From JBBROS01 sp965260995 (GTDB lineage: Bacteria; Pseudomonadota; Alphaproteobacteria; Acetobacterales; Acetobacteraceae), in contig CBDHCD010000003.1 in NCBI GenBank assembly GCA_965260995.1, positions 868,001 through 932,000 on the forward strand: a DNA stretch of 64,000 nt, written 5' to 3'. Position 1 is the first letter of the stretch. Every line of letters starts with the position of its first letter. The position numbers and the translations under genes are program-made. This document shows, in pieces, positions 17,888 to 26,893 of this stretch. A model generated the notes under the pieces. That model was not told the DNA's origin. It saw nothing but the letters and a program-made list of their open reading frames with translations, and made no database searches.

Positions 17888-18808
17888 TTACTGGCCCAGG
17901 TAGATGTCGATGATGCCCTGCAACAGCGTCAACGCCTCCTGCTCCGGCCGCTGGAACGTGTTGCGCCCGATGATGCTGCCGTTGGCCCCGCCGTCCCGCA
18001 GCCCCCGGATCTCCTCCAGGATCGCGTCCACGTCGCCCTTGACCTCGCCGCCCGAGAACACGACGATCCGCCGCCCGCCGAAGCACGCCTGCACCACGTG
18101 CTCGACCCGCGCCTTCATGGTCGAGATGTCGATGTTCTGGCTTTGGTAGGTCTTCTTCGCCGCTTCCAGGCTGACCACGTTGGTCGGCGGCTTCACCTTG
18201 ATGATGTGCGCCCCCATCAGCGCCGCCATGTGCGCGGCGTAGGCGCAGATGTCGACCGCCGTCTCCGCCGCCTTGTCCAGCGCCGGCCCGCGCGGGTAGC
18301 TCCAAACGACGACGGCGAGCCCCGACTCCTTGGCCTCCTCCGCCAGCTCGCGCAGCTCCTCCATCTGGTCGAAGGCGTACTCGCTGCCCGGGTAGATCGT
18401 GAACCCGATGGCCGAGCACCCGAGCCGCAGCGCGTCGCGCACCGACCCCGTCACCGCCTGGTCCTTCTCGGTGGCCAGGCTGTTGCTGCTGTTGAGCTTC
18501 AGGATCGTCGGGATCGCCCCCGCGTAGGTGCCCGCTCCGGCCTCGATCATCCCGAGCGGCGCCGCGTAGGCGTTCAGCCCGGCCGCCAACGCCAGCCGGA
18601 AATGGTAGTGCGGGTCGTAGGCCGACGGGTTGGGCGCGAAGCTGCGCGCCGGGCCGTGCTCGAATCCTTGGTCCACCGGCAGGATCACCATCTTGCCCGT
18701 GCCGCCCAGCTTGCCTTGCATCATGATGCGGGCCAGGTTGGCCTTGGTCCCCGGATTGTCGCTCTCGTACTTGTCGAGGATGGTCTTGACGTCCGGCGTG
18801 ACCTGCAT
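17888..18808 (-). CDS. fbaB: Class I fructose-bisphosphate aldolase (DhnA/FbaB type)
   Basis: A 306-aa Schiff-base aldolase cleaving fructose 1,6-bisphosphate in glycolysis and gluconeogenesis. The DhnA-type pattern is clear: MVILPVDQGFEHGP (44-57), HFRLALAAGLNAYAAPLG, GFTIYPGSEYAFDQMEEL and the active-site lysines in AHIIKVKPPTNVV (Lys204/Lys206). The phosphate-binding end is RIVVFSGGEVKGDVD and GGANGSIIGRNTFQRP. ATG 18808 follows gagaggg. It leads a probable operon with thiE. The 59 bp upstream separate it from a co-directional 129-aa gene. Confidence 0.94.
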   Translation of the reverse strand: MQVTPDVKTILDKYESDNPGTKANLARIMMQGKLGGTGKMVILPVDQGFEHGPARSFAPNPSAYDPHYHFRLALAAGLNAYAAPLGMIEAGAGTYAGAIPTILKLNSSNSLATEKDQAVTGSVRDALRLGCSAIGFTIYPGSEYAFDQMEELRELAEEAKESGLAVVVWSYPRGPALDKAAETAVDICAYAAHMAALMGAHIIKVKPPTNVVSLEAAKKTYQSQNIDISTMKARVEHVVQACFGGRRIVVFSGGEVKGDVDAILEEIRGLRDGGANGSIIGRNTFQRPEQEALTLLQGIIDIYLGQ

Positions 18809-18867
18809 GGTGGGCCCTCTCAATGGTGCAACGATGGCGCGGGGCTTAGCCGAAGGCGGCCCGGCTG

Positions 18868-19257
18868 TCACCCTCGCAGCCAGGCGTCGAGCCGCCGAGC
18901 CGTCGCCCGGTCCCCCCAGCAATCCGCCAGGTCGAGCGCCGGCGGCCGCGCCGTCAGCACCACCGCGCCGGCGGCCCGCTCCATCACCGCCGGCAGGGCA
19001 GGGCAGGGATGCAGCACGATCATCCGGCACCCCACCGCCAGCGCTTCCAGCGCCCGTCCCGCCTGATCGCCGCAGTCGAGCGCGTCCGGTTGCGGCGCGT
19101 GCCCGTCGAGGGCCAGCCTGATCAGCGCCCGCCACCACCCCGCCCCCGCGTAGCCCGCCGCGCCCGGCCCGGACAGCAGCAGCACCGGCCGCCCCGGCCG
19201 CAACGCCGCCCGGGCGTAGGGCAATCCGTGGACGACGACGGCCGGCGGCAGCGCCAT
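18868..19257 (-). CDS. Small conserved-looking protein of unknown function
   Basis: A 129-aa protein that I cannot name. It is compact and Ala/Leu-rich with alternating hydrophobic strands (AVVVHGLPYARAAL, RPVLLLSGPGAAGYAG, MIVLHPCPALPAV, AGAVVLTARPPALDLADCWG), suggesting a small alpha/beta fold. DCGDQAGRALEALAVG resembles the kind of segment seen in proteins encoded beside fba in acetic acid bacteria, but this is recollection only. It precedes fbaB in the same direction by 59 bp and is divergent from the zapA operon. Confidence 0.65.
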   Translation of the reverse strand: MALPPAVVVHGLPYARAALRPGRPVLLLSGPGAAGYAGAGWWRALIRLALDGHAPQPDALDCGDQAGRALEALAVGCRMIVLHPCPALPAVMERAAGAVVLTARPPALDLADCWGDRATARRLDAWLRG

Positions 19258-19384
19258 GCTTGACCTTCAACCAGTTGCGCGCTTTCTGTTCAGGCCCGGC
19301 GCCACGCTTCGCCGGGTCGAGGTGGCCACGCCGAGCGGCCTGCACGGTAGAACCTCGGCGCCGGCAACGAACAGGGGGCGGACG

Positions 19385-19534
19385 ATGGTGGAAGACGACC
19401 AGATGATGGACCGGCTCGAACGCGCGCTCGACCGCATCGGCCACAACGTCGAGCAGCCCGACCCGGTCGCGGCGGAGTTCGCCACGCGCCTGGACGCGGT
19501 GATCGCGCGCCTGCGCGAGGAATTGGAGCGCTAA
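19385..19534 (+). CDS. 49-aa coiled-coil protein encoded before zapA
   Basis: A 49-aa, highly charged, helical protein (MVEDDQMMDRLERALDRIG ... RLDAVIARLREELER) with heptad-like hydrophobic spacing. It ends 3 bp before the zapA start, so the two are co-transcribed and probably co-translated. Short proteins of this kind (DUF4164-like) commonly precede zapA in alphaproteobacteria. A cell-division accessory or ZapB-like role is plausible but only inferred. ATG 19385 follows a purine-rich gggggcgg stretch. The upstream open frame to 19256 shows no conservation and is rejected. Confidence 0.72.
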   Translation: MVEDDQMMDRLERALDRIGHNVEQPDPVAAEFATRLDAVIARLREELER

Positions 19535-19537
19535 CGC

Positions 19538-19858
19538 ATGTCGCAAGTCACTCTCAAGATCAACGGTTACGCCTACAACATCGGCTGCCAGGACGGCGAG
19601 GAGCCGCACCTGTTCGCGATGGCCGAGCAGATCGAGGAGCGCGTGCTGCGCGCCAAGTCCCTCGGCAGCCAGTCGGGCGAGGCCAAGCTGCTGGTCATGG
19701 CCGCCCTGTTCATGGCCGACGAGCTGCACGACCTCTCCCTCGAAGTCCGCGCCGGCCAGAAGGGCAAGACCGCCGCCGCCGAGAAAGCCTCGCAGGAACG
19801 CCTGAAACGCATCGCCGCCCGCGCCGAGGCGATTGCGGCGGCGGTGGAGCAACCCTAA
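19538..19858 (+). CDS. zapA: Cell division protein ZapA
   Basis: A 106-aa FtsZ-ring-associated protein. The N-terminal globular domain reads VTLKINGYAYNIGCQDGEE and HLFAMAEQIEERVLRAK. The C-terminal half is a helical coiled coil (EAKLLVMAALFMADELHDLS and AEKASQERLKRIAARAEAI). The usual length is about 100-110 aa. It is followed by the 6S RNA and the 5-formyl-THF cyclo-ligase gene, the conserved zapA-ssrS-ygfA order of proteobacteria, which supports both calls. Confidence 0.92.
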   Translation: MSQVTLKINGYAYNIGCQDGEEPHLFAMAEQIEERVLRAKSLGSQSGEAKLLVMAALFMADELHDLSLEVRAGQKGKTAAAEKASQERLKRIAARAEAIAAAVEQP

Positions 19859-19865
19859 ATAGACG

Positions 19866-20009
19866 GGGCGGTGCTGCCCGGTGCGTCAGGCAGCTCATGC
19901 CCGGGGCCGATAAGCACTCCCTCGGGAACTGGCTCTGCTATGGCCGTGGTCATGGTATCTGGTGCCCACCTGCGTTAGCAGGTCTCGGGAGCATGACACG
20001 TCAACGGCC
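19866..20009 (+). ncRNA. ssrS: 6S RNA
   Basis: The 150 bp between zapA and the 5-formyl-THF cyclo-ligase gene holds a long imperfect hairpin. 5' tcatgcccggggcc pairs, with G-U pairs and bulges, with 3' ggtctcgggagcatga. Between them lies an internal bubble (ataagcactccctcgggaac) and a terminal hairpin closed by ctgc/gcag. An open bubble within a rod is the form of 6S RNA, which binds RNA polymerase-sigma70 and mimics an open promoter. The location is the classical one. Exact ends cannot be fixed by eye; the 3' flank runs up to the cyclo-ligase start. Confidence 0.75.
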
Positions 20010-20600
20010 ATGGCGGCACCGCACCCGTCCTTGAAATCCGCGCTTCGCGTCGAAGCCCTGCGCCGACGCGAGGCCGCTCGCCCGGGTTGGGGCGCCCGCC
20101 TCGCCGGCCACGTCCTCGCCCGCTGCCCCTTGCCGCCGGGCATCCCGGTGGCCGGGGTTTGGCCGCTCGGCGGCGAGATCGACCTCCGGCCCCTCCTGCT
20201 GGCGCTGCTCGGTCGAGGCCACCCGGTTCTCCTGCCCGAAACCCCGGAGCGCGGCCACCCGCTGCTGTTCCGCCGCTGGCGTCCCGGGGTGCCCATGATC
20301 CCCGAGCGTTTCGGCACCTTGCGTCCCGACGGGCCGCTCGGCACGCCCGCCTTGCTGCTCGTCCCGCTGCTCGCCTTCGACGCCCGCTGCCACCGCCTCG
20401 GCTACGGCGGCGGCTACTACGACCGCACCATCGCCGGGTTGCCGGGCATCCGCACCATCGGCTGCGCGTTCGCGGCCCAGCAGGTGGACGCCGTCCCCGT
20501 TCTGCCGCATGACGCGCCTCTTGACGCCGTCGCCACCGAGCGCGGCGTGCTGTTCCGTCCACAGGACCGCCCCAAGAACCGCCCCAGGGCCGATCGATAG
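20010..20600 (+). CDS. 5-formyltetrahydrofolate cyclo-ligase
   Basis: A 196-aa enzyme (YgfA/MTHFS family) that converts 5-formyl-THF to 5,10-methenyl-THF with ATP. Typical motifs are LRVEALRRREAARPG (N-terminal), VAGVWPLGGEIDLRPLLLAL, LLVPLLAFDARCHRLGYGGGYYDRTIAG (the phosphate/folate loop) and the end AVATERGVLF. ATG 20010 is used because the longer frame from 19962 would lie inside the 6S RNA. It follows the 6S RNA directly, so the RNA and mRNA may share a transcript. Confidence 0.9.
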   Translation: MAAPHPSLKSALRVEALRRREAARPGWGARLAGHVLARCPLPPGIPVAGVWPLGGEIDLRPLLLALLGRGHPVLLPETPERGHPLLFRRWRPGVPMIPERFGTLRPDGPLGTPALLLVPLLAFDARCHRLGYGGGYYDRTIAGLPGIRTIGCAFAAQQVDAVPVLPHDAPLDAVATERGVLFRPQDRPKNRPRADR

Positions 20601-20615
20601 GCTGACCGGAGAACC

Positions 20616-21431
20616 ATGCGCATCCTCTTCCTCGGCGACGTCGTCGGCCGCACCGGCCGTGACGCCGTGGTCGCCCACCTGCCCGGCCTGCGCGCCCGCC
20701 TCCGCGCCGACCTCGTGGTCGTCAACGGCGAGAACGCCAGCCACGGCTTCGGCCTCGGCCCCAACATGGCCGACGCCATCCTCGCCGCCGGGGCCGACGT
20801 CATCACGCTCGGCAACCACGCCTGGGACCGCCGCGAGCTGATCCCCTACATCGCGCAGCAGCCCCGCGTCGTCCGTCCGCTCAACTTCCCCCCTGGCACC
20901 CCCGGCGCGGGTTGCCACCTCGTCGAGCTCGCGGACGGTCGCCGCGCCCTGGTGCTCAACGCCCTCGGCCGCCTGTTCATGGACACGGTCGACTGTCCCT
21001 TCCGCGGCACCGCCGAGCTGCTGTCCCGCTACAAGCTGGGCGCGTCCGTGCAGGCCATCGTCGCCGATTTCCACGCCGAGACCACCAGCGAGACGATGGC
21101 CTACGGCCACTCCTTCGACGGCGCGGTCAGCCTCGTCGTCGGCACCCACACCCACGTCCCCACCGCCGACCACCAGATCCTTCCCGGCGGCACCGCCTTC
21201 CAGAGCGACGCCGGCATGTGCGGCGACTACGACAGCGTCATCGGCATGGCCAAGGAGGGCGCCGCTGCCCGCTTCTGGCACCGGATGCCCGGCGAGCGCA
21301 TGCAGCCCGCCGGCGGCGAGGCCACCCTGTGCGGCCTCTTCCTCACCACCGACGACCGCACCGGCCTCGCGACCGGCGTCGAGCCGCTGCGGCAGGGCGG
21401 GCGCTTGTCGCAGATGCTTCCTCGCATCTGA
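20616..21431 (+). CDS. YmdB-family metallophosphoesterase (TIGR00282)
   Basis: A 271-aa protein of the YmdB family of cyclic-nucleotide/2',3'-phosphodiesterases. Metal-site motifs are FLGDVVGRTGRDAV (Asp8), VVNGENASHGFGL (Asn and Glu), VITLGNHAWDRRE (Asn-His) and VVGTHTHVPTADH with the closing SDAGMCGDYDSVIG. It starts 15 bp after the cyclo-ligase gene, probably in one operon, a frequent pairing in alphaproteobacteria. The physiological substrate in this lineage is unknown. Confidence 0.92.
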   Translation: MRILFLGDVVGRTGRDAVVAHLPGLRARLRADLVVVNGENASHGFGLGPNMADAILAAGADVITLGNHAWDRRELIPYIAQQPRVVRPLNFPPGTPGAGCHLVELADGRRALVLNALGRLFMDTVDCPFRGTAELLSRYKLGASVQAIVADFHAETTSETMAYGHSFDGAVSLVVGTHTHVPTADHQILPGGTAFQSDAGMCGDYDSVIGMAKEGAAARFWHRMPGERMQPAGGEATLCGLFLTTDDRTGLATGVEPLRQGGRLSQMLPRI

Positions 21432-21478
21432 CGCGCCTCGCCCCCATAATCCAGCGAGATTTAGAGTGAGAGGCGTTC

Positions 21479-21667
21479 ATGAGACTTTCATCACTGCTGC
21501 TGCTTTCGGCGCTGATCCTGACGGGTTGCGCCGATTGGAAGACGCCGACCCGGGCCCCGACCGGCATCACCGCCCAAGGCGGCGGCGCCACTGAATACCT
21601 TGCCCGAACGCCAGGTGGGCCGAATCCGCAGCCCAGCGGCGCTCTCAATACGACCACCGTGCGGTAA
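21479..21667 (+). CDS. Tiny lipoprotein (62 aa)
   Basis: A 62-aa predicted lipoprotein: a hydrophobic signal (LSSLLLLSALIL) and the lipobox LTGC give a mature N-terminal cysteine at residue 16. The mature part is short and Gly/Pro/Thr-rich (APTGITAQGGGATEYLAR). The ribosome-binding sequence gagaggcg precedes ATG 21479. A related but start-less copy lies about 500 bp downstream. The function is unknown. Confidence 0.75.
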   Translation: MRLSSLLLLSALILTGCADWKTPTRAPTGITAQGGGATEYLARTPGGPNPQPSGALNTTTVR

Positions 21668-21983
21668 GCTGCCCTGAAGGCGACGTGTCAGACTTGACGC
21701 GTCGCCGAACCTTCGCCGCGCGCCCTTGCTGGCGGTTGCGACCAGCCCGGCAACATTAGGGTCCGTCCCGACCCAGCCATCGCCGCCGCCTGCATCCATG
21801 CGCAGAATACAACACGTTGTTGGCAATGCGCTGACCTTAACCGCAGGCCCGTAGTGCCGGCCCTTAAGCCCAATCGAGCCGGTCAACGGCTTGCTGCGGC
21901 ATCATCAGTGAGCGATGTGCAGATGCCCGGCATTCCTCACGAGGAACAGGAACCGGTCAACACGGCGGCCCTCCGCCGACAGC

Positions 21984-22196
21984 CTGACCAACCAGGGAGA
22001 CCCGCTCACGTCGCGCTGTGCGCTTCCGCTTCTCGCCGCGGTGCTGCTCGCGGGCTGCGCCAGCTTCGGTGCCCTGGTTTGCATACCGACCGGCATTGCC
22101 GTGCAAGACGGCAGCGGTGTCGAGCAACTGAAGGAGATCCAAGCCGGCCGCAACGGACGGGGAGGTGGCGCCGTGACCAAGACGTTCTTCCGCTGA
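21984..22196 (+). pseudogene. Second tiny lipoprotein, no standard start codon
   Basis: This frame encodes a good lipoprotein signal (SRCALPLLAAVLLAGC) and a mature part resembling the 62-aa lipoprotein upstream: IPTGIAVQDGSGVEQL against APTGITAQGGGATEYL. There is no ATG, GTG or TTG at the expected place. A ggga ribosome-binding sequence sits about 8 bp before a CTC codon at 22005, and a CTG is at 21984. The only ATG in frame (21915) would add about 30 polar residues ahead of the signal. It is either a decayed paralogue or a gene using a rare start. The roughly 300 bp between the two copies hold nothing else recognised. Confidence 0.5.
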
Positions 22197-22299
22197 TCCG
22201 TCCGGCATTCCGGGCTGACCTCCGCTCAAGCCTTGCTATCCGCCGCGGCGGGCCGCTGCTAAACACCGGGGCGTCAGCAACAGCTCCGAGTCCCCGCCG

Positions 22300-23049
22300 A
22301 TGGCCGGCCACAGCCAGTTCAAGAACATCATGCACCGCAAGGGCGCGCAGGACGCGAGACGCGCCCGCCAGTTCGCCAAGCTGATCCGCGAGATCACCGT
22401 CTCCGCCCGCCAGGGCCTGCCCGACCCGGCCAGCAACCCCCGGCTGCGCGCCGCCGTCGCCGCCGCCCGCGAGGCCAACATGCCCCGCGACACCATCGAC
22501 CGCGCCATCAAGAAAGCGACCGGGACCGCGGGCGGCGAGGACTACGCCGAGGTCCGCTACGAAGGCTACGGCCCGGCCGGCGTCGCTGTCATCGTCGAGG
22601 CGTTGACCGACAACCGCAACCGCACCGCCTCCGACGTGCGCAGCGCCTTCAACAAGCATGGTGGCGCGCTGGGCGAGACCAATTCGGTCAGCTTCCTGTT
22701 CACCCGCCTCGGCGTGATCCAGTACCCGCCCGAGGCCGCCGGTGCCGACGCCATGCTCGAAGCCGCGATCGAGGCCGGCGCCGACAACGCCGAGAGCACG
22801 CCGGACGGCCATGAAGTCACCTGCGCCGTGGAGGATTTCTTCGCCGTCCGCGACGCCCTCGAAGCCCGCTTCGGCGAGCCCTCCGGCGCCCGGCTGGAAT
22901 GGCGCCCGTCCACCTCCGTCACCCTCGACGAGGACAAGGCCGCCGGCCTGCTCAAGCTGGTGGACGCGCTGGAGGACAACGACGACGTGCAGAACGTCTT
23001 CGCCAATTTCGACATCCCCGACACCGTGCTGCAACGGCTCTCGGCGTGA
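22300..23049 (+). CDS. yebC: YebC/PmpR-family regulator (TACO1-like)
   Basis: A 249-aa protein starting MAGHSQFKNIMHRKGAQDA, the highly conserved N-terminus of the family (usually MAGHSKWANI). Later motifs are NMPRDTIDRAIKKATG, YEGYGPAGVAVIVEALTDNRNRT and VRSAFNKHGGALGE. Members act as DNA-binding regulators or as translation factors that relieve stalling at proline stretches. The gene overlaps ruvC by the 4-bp GTGA, so it heads the ruvCAB unit, an order conserved in many bacteria. Confidence 0.95.
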   Translation: MAGHSQFKNIMHRKGAQDARRARQFAKLIREITVSARQGLPDPASNPRLRAAVAAAREANMPRDTIDRAIKKATGTAGGEDYAEVRYEGYGPAGVAVIVEALTDNRNRTASDVRSAFNKHGGALGETNSVSFLFTRLGVIQYPPEAAGADAMLEAAIEAGADNAESTPDGHEVTCAVEDFFAVRDALEARFGEPSGARLEWRPSTSVTLDEDKAAGLLKLVDALEDNDDVQNVFANFDIPDTVLQRLSA

Positions 23050-23564
23050 CCACCCGCCCGGCCAGGCTGCTGGGCATCGACCCCGGCCTGCGCTTCACCG
23101 GCTGGGGCGTGGTCGACGTGTCCGGCAACCGCCTGACCCACGTCGCCGACGGCGTGATCGCCACCGAGAGCGACGACAGTGTTCCCAATCGCCTCAAAGC
23201 GTTGCATGATGCTCTTGTCATGGTGTTCAAGCAGCATCGGCCCGAGGAGGCGGCGGTCGAGGAAACCTACGTCAACCGCAACGGCACGGCGACGCTCAAG
23301 CTCGGCTACGCCCGCGGCGTCGCCCTGCTCGCCCCGGCCCTGGCCGGCATCCCCGTCTCCGAGTATGGGGCGATGGCCGTCAAGCAGGCCGTCGTCGGCA
23401 CCGGGGCCGCGCAGAAAGACCAGGTGGCGATGATGGTCCGCCGCCTGCTGCCCGGCGCCACCCTGCGCCGGGCCGACGCCGCCGACGCGCTGGCCGTCGC
23501 CATCTGCCACGCCCACCACCGCGCCAGCCGCCTGCGCGTGCTGTCCGGCACGGTGATGGCGTGA
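23046..23564 (+). CDS. ruvC: Holliday junction endonuclease RuvC
   Basis: A 172-aa resolvase that cuts Holliday junctions symmetrically. The acidic catalytic residues can be seen at Asp12 (LLGIDPGLRFTGWG), Glu in AAVEETYVNRNGTA and the C-terminal DAADALAVAICHAHH. GTG 23046 overlaps the yebC stop (GTGA). Its stop overlaps the ruvA GTG in the same way. Length matches the family. Confidence 0.96.
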   Translation: MTTRPARLLGIDPGLRFTGWGVVDVSGNRLTHVADGVIATESDDSVPNRLKALHDALVMVFKQHRPEEAAVEETYVNRNGTATLKLGYARGVALLAPALAGIPVSEYGAMAVKQAVVGTGAAQKDQVAMMVRRLLPGATLRRADAADALAVAICHAHHRASRLRVLSGTVMA

Positions 23565-24159
23565 TCGCCCTGCTGCGCGGCACGGTGGAGTCGCTCGACG
23601 AGGACCGCTGCGTCGTGGACGTGGGCGGCGTCGGCTACCTGGTGCAGGCCAGCACCCGCACCCTCGCCGCCCTGCCGCGCCCGCCGTCCCCCGCCCGCCT
23701 GCTGGTCGAGACGCAGGTGCGCGAGGACGCCATCACCCTCTACGGCTTCGCCGACACCGCCGAGCGCGACTGGTTCCGCCTGCTGCTGACGGTGCAGGGC
23801 GTCGGCGCGAAGGTGGCGCTCAACCTGCTCTCCGCCCTCAGCCCGTCCGACCTGATCCGCGCCATCGCCGCCGGCGACCGCGCCAGCCTCACCCGCGCCT
23901 CCGGCGTCGGCGCGAAGCTGGCCGTCCGCCTGCTCAGCGAGCTGCGCGACAAGGCGGGGGCGATGCCGCAGGGCACTGGCGCCGCCGTCGTGCTGCCGGT
24001 CGCCGCCGGGCCGGAGGCGGACGCGCTCTCGGCGCTGGCCAACCTCGGCTACCGCCGCGCCGAAGCGCACCCGGCCATCGCCCGCGTGCTGGAACGGCTC
24101 GGCGAGGGCGCGGCGGTGGGCCAGATCATCCGCGAGAGCTTGCAGGAGCTGGCGGCCAA

Positions 24160-24163
<4 letters not shown>
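23561..24163 (+). CDS. ruvA: Holliday junction branch migration protein RuvA
   Basis: A 200-aa tetrameric junction-binding subunit. The OB-fold domain starts MIALLRGTVESLDEDRCVVD with VGGVGYLVQASTRTL. Helix-hairpin-helix motifs are LLTVQGVGAKVALNLLSAL and LTRASGVGAKLAVRLLSEL. The C-terminal domain III that contacts RuvB (ALSALANLGYRRAEAHPAIA) is preceded by a flexible linker. GTG 23561 gives a GTGA overlap with ruvC, and ruvB follows with another. Confidence 0.96.
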
Positions 24164-25187
<1,024 letters not shown>

Positions 25188-25191
<4 letters not shown>

Positions 25192-25595
25192 GCACGCGCT
25201 TCGAGGCCCGGGTCTATTACGAGGATACCGACGCGGGCGGCGTCGTCTATCATGCTCGCTACCTGGCCTTCGCCGAGCGGGCGCGCACCGAGGCGATGCG
25301 CGCCCTCGGCGTGCCGCACGACGAGCTTGCGACGCGGCACGGCCTGATCTTCGTGGTGCGGCGCGTTGAAATGGACTATCTGCGGCCCGCCCGGCTCGAC
25401 GACCTTGTGGCGGTGACCGCGGAAACCGTGGCGCTGGGCGGCGCGTCGATCGAGGTGCGCCAGGCATTCACGGTGGACGGGCGGCCGCTCGGGGAGCTGC
25501 GGGTCAGGCTGGCCTGCGTGCGCGCCGCCGACGGACGCCCGGCGCGGATCCCGGACCGGTGGCGCGAGGCGCTGTCGGCCGAAGTGGAGGGGTGA
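25188..25595 (+). CDS. ybgC: Tol-Pal-associated acyl-CoA thioesterase YbgC
   Basis: A 135-aa hot-dog thioesterase. The signature YYEDTDAGGVVYHARYL (Asp15 as the likely catalytic residue) and FAERARTEAMRALG are typical of YbgC/TIGR00051. The family hydrolyses short- or long-chain acyl-CoA or acyl-ACP and is encoded first in tol-pal operons across proteobacteria. GTG start at 25188 overlaps ruvB; tolQ begins 6 bp after its stop. Confidence 0.94.
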
Positions 25596-25601
25596 GGACG
25601 A

Positions 25602-26315
25602 GTGGCGGATCAGACGGTGGACGCGGTGACTTCGGCGGGTGGCGACATGTCCCTGCTCGGGCTGTTCCTGCAAGCGGACTGGGTGGTCAAGGTCGTGATG
25701 CTGCTGCTGCTCGCGGCCAGCGTCTGGGTCTGGGCGATCGTGTTCGAGAAGGTGGTCAGCCTGCGCCGGGCCAACCGCGCGGCGTCGGCGTTCGAGGACC
25801 GCTTCTGGTCCGGCGGCAGCCTTGACGACCTTTACGAAGAGGAGGGCGTGCGCCCCACCCACCCGCTCGCCGCCGTGTTCGGCGCGGCGATGGGCGAGTG
25901 GCGGCGCAGCGCCCAGGTGGTCGGCGCAGACCTCAGCCGCGGCAGCGTGCGCGAGCGGGTGGACCGCGCCATCGGCGTCACGGTTTCGCGTGAGATGGAG
26001 CGGATGGAGCGGTGGATGGTGTTCCTCGCCTCCGTCGGCTCGGTGGCGCCCTTCGTCGGCCTGTTCGGCACCGTTTGGGGCATCATGCACACCTTCGGCG
26101 CTATCGCGACCAGCCGCAACACCAGCCTGCAGGTCGTCGCCCCCGGCATCGCCGAGGCCCTGTTCGCGACCGCCATCGGCCTCGTCGCCGCCATCCCGGC
26201 GGTGCTGGCCTACAACTCCATCAGCTCCGACCTCGCCCGCCTCGCCGCCCGCCTCGAAGGCTTCGGGGCCGAGTTCGGCGCCATCCTGTCGCGCCAGTCG
26301 GAGCAGCGGGGCTGA
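25602..26315 (+). CDS. tolQ: Tol-Pal system inner-membrane motor subunit TolQ
   Basis: A 237-aa proton-channel subunit with three membrane segments: VVKVVMLLLLAASVWVWAIV near residue 28, and the paired helices WMVFLASVGSVAPFVGLFGTV and IAEALFATAIGLVAAIPAVL. The GLFGTVWGIMHTF stretch is the conserved TolQ/ExbB/MotA proton-path motif. It works with TolR to energise TolA. GTG 25602 is preceded by gaggacga. The stop shares one base with the tolR ATG (TGATG). Confidence 0.97.
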   Translation: MADQTVDAVTSAGGDMSLLGLFLQADWVVKVVMLLLLAASVWVWAIVFEKVVSLRRANRAASAFEDRFWSGGSLDDLYEEEGVRPTHPLAAVFGAAMGEWRRSAQVVGADLSRGSVRERVDRAIGVTVSREMERMERWMVFLASVGSVAPFVGLFGTVWGIMHTFGAIATSRNTSLQVVAPGIAEALFATAIGLVAAIPAVLAYNSISSDLARLAARLEGFGAEFGAILSRQSEQRG

Positions 26316-26878
26316 TGGCCGCGCCTCTCTACGGCCGGGGCCGCGGGCAGGGCCGCTACAAGCCGCTGGCCGAGATCAACGTGACGCCCATGGTCGATGT
26401 CATGCTCGTGCTGCTGATCATCTTCATGGTCACCGCCCCGCTGATGACCTCGGGCGTCACCGTGGACCTGCCCAAGACCAGCGCCGCGCCGCTCAGCCAG
26501 GACGTCGAGCCGATCACGGTCTCGGTCAATGCCGAGGGCAAGATCTACCTGCAGGAGACGGAGGTGCCCTTGGCCGAGCTGGCAGCCAAGCTCGCCGCGA
26601 CGAGCGACAACAAGCTCGACCGCCGCATCTTCGTCCGCGGCGACAAGAGCCTCGCCTACGGCCGGATCATGGAGGTGATGGCGACCGTCACCCAGGGCGG
26701 CTTCACCAAGGTGGCCCTGCTGGCCGAGCACACCGCCGCCGCCCCTGCGGTCCCGTCCGCCGCCACCCCGCCCGCGTCCGCCCCGTCCCCTTCTGCCCAG
26801 CCCTCCTCTGCCCAGCCCTCCTCTGCCCAGCCCCCCTCCGCTCAACCAGGCCCGGGTCGCCGCCCGGGGCGCGGGTAG
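26315..26878 (+). CDS. tolR: Tol-Pal system protein TolR, with a long Ser/Ala/Pro tail
   Basis: A 187-aa partner of TolQ. The single membrane helix has the essential proton-carrying Asp28 in NVTPMVDVMLVLLIIFMV. The periplasmic domain (VTVDLPKTSAAPLSQDVEPI and RIFVRGDKSLAYGRIMEVM) is intact to about residue 142. After it comes an unusual 40-residue low-complexity tail built on SAQPS repeats. TolR proteins are normally about 140-150 aa, so this tail is extra. ATG 26315 overlaps tolQ by one base. Confidence 0.95.
   Translation: MAAPLYGRGRGQGRYKPLAEINVTPMVDVMLVLLIIFMVTAPLMTSGVTVDLPKTSAAPLSQDVEPITVSVNAEGKIYLQETEVPLAELAAKLAATSDNKLDRRIFVRGDKSLAYGRIMEVMATVTQGGFTKVALLAEHTAAAPAVPSAATPPASAPSPSAQPSSAQPSSAQPPSAQPGPGRRPGRG
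26792..26850 (+). repeat. 15-bp tandem repeat inside the tolR tail
   Basis: The unit tctgcccagccctcc occurs three times in tandem (26792-26806, 26807-26821 and 26822-26836, the last with a substitution), followed by a degenerate fourth unit. Being a multiple of three, it encodes SAQPS repeats without breaking the frame. Copy number could vary by slippage between strains. Confidence 0.85.
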
Positions 26879-26893
26879 GCTCCCCGCCTCGGC

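Noticed and set aside
17880..17900. TPP riboswitch before thiE
   Set aside because: thiE starts 3 bp after the fbaB stop, leaving no leader, and no thi-box sequence was seen.
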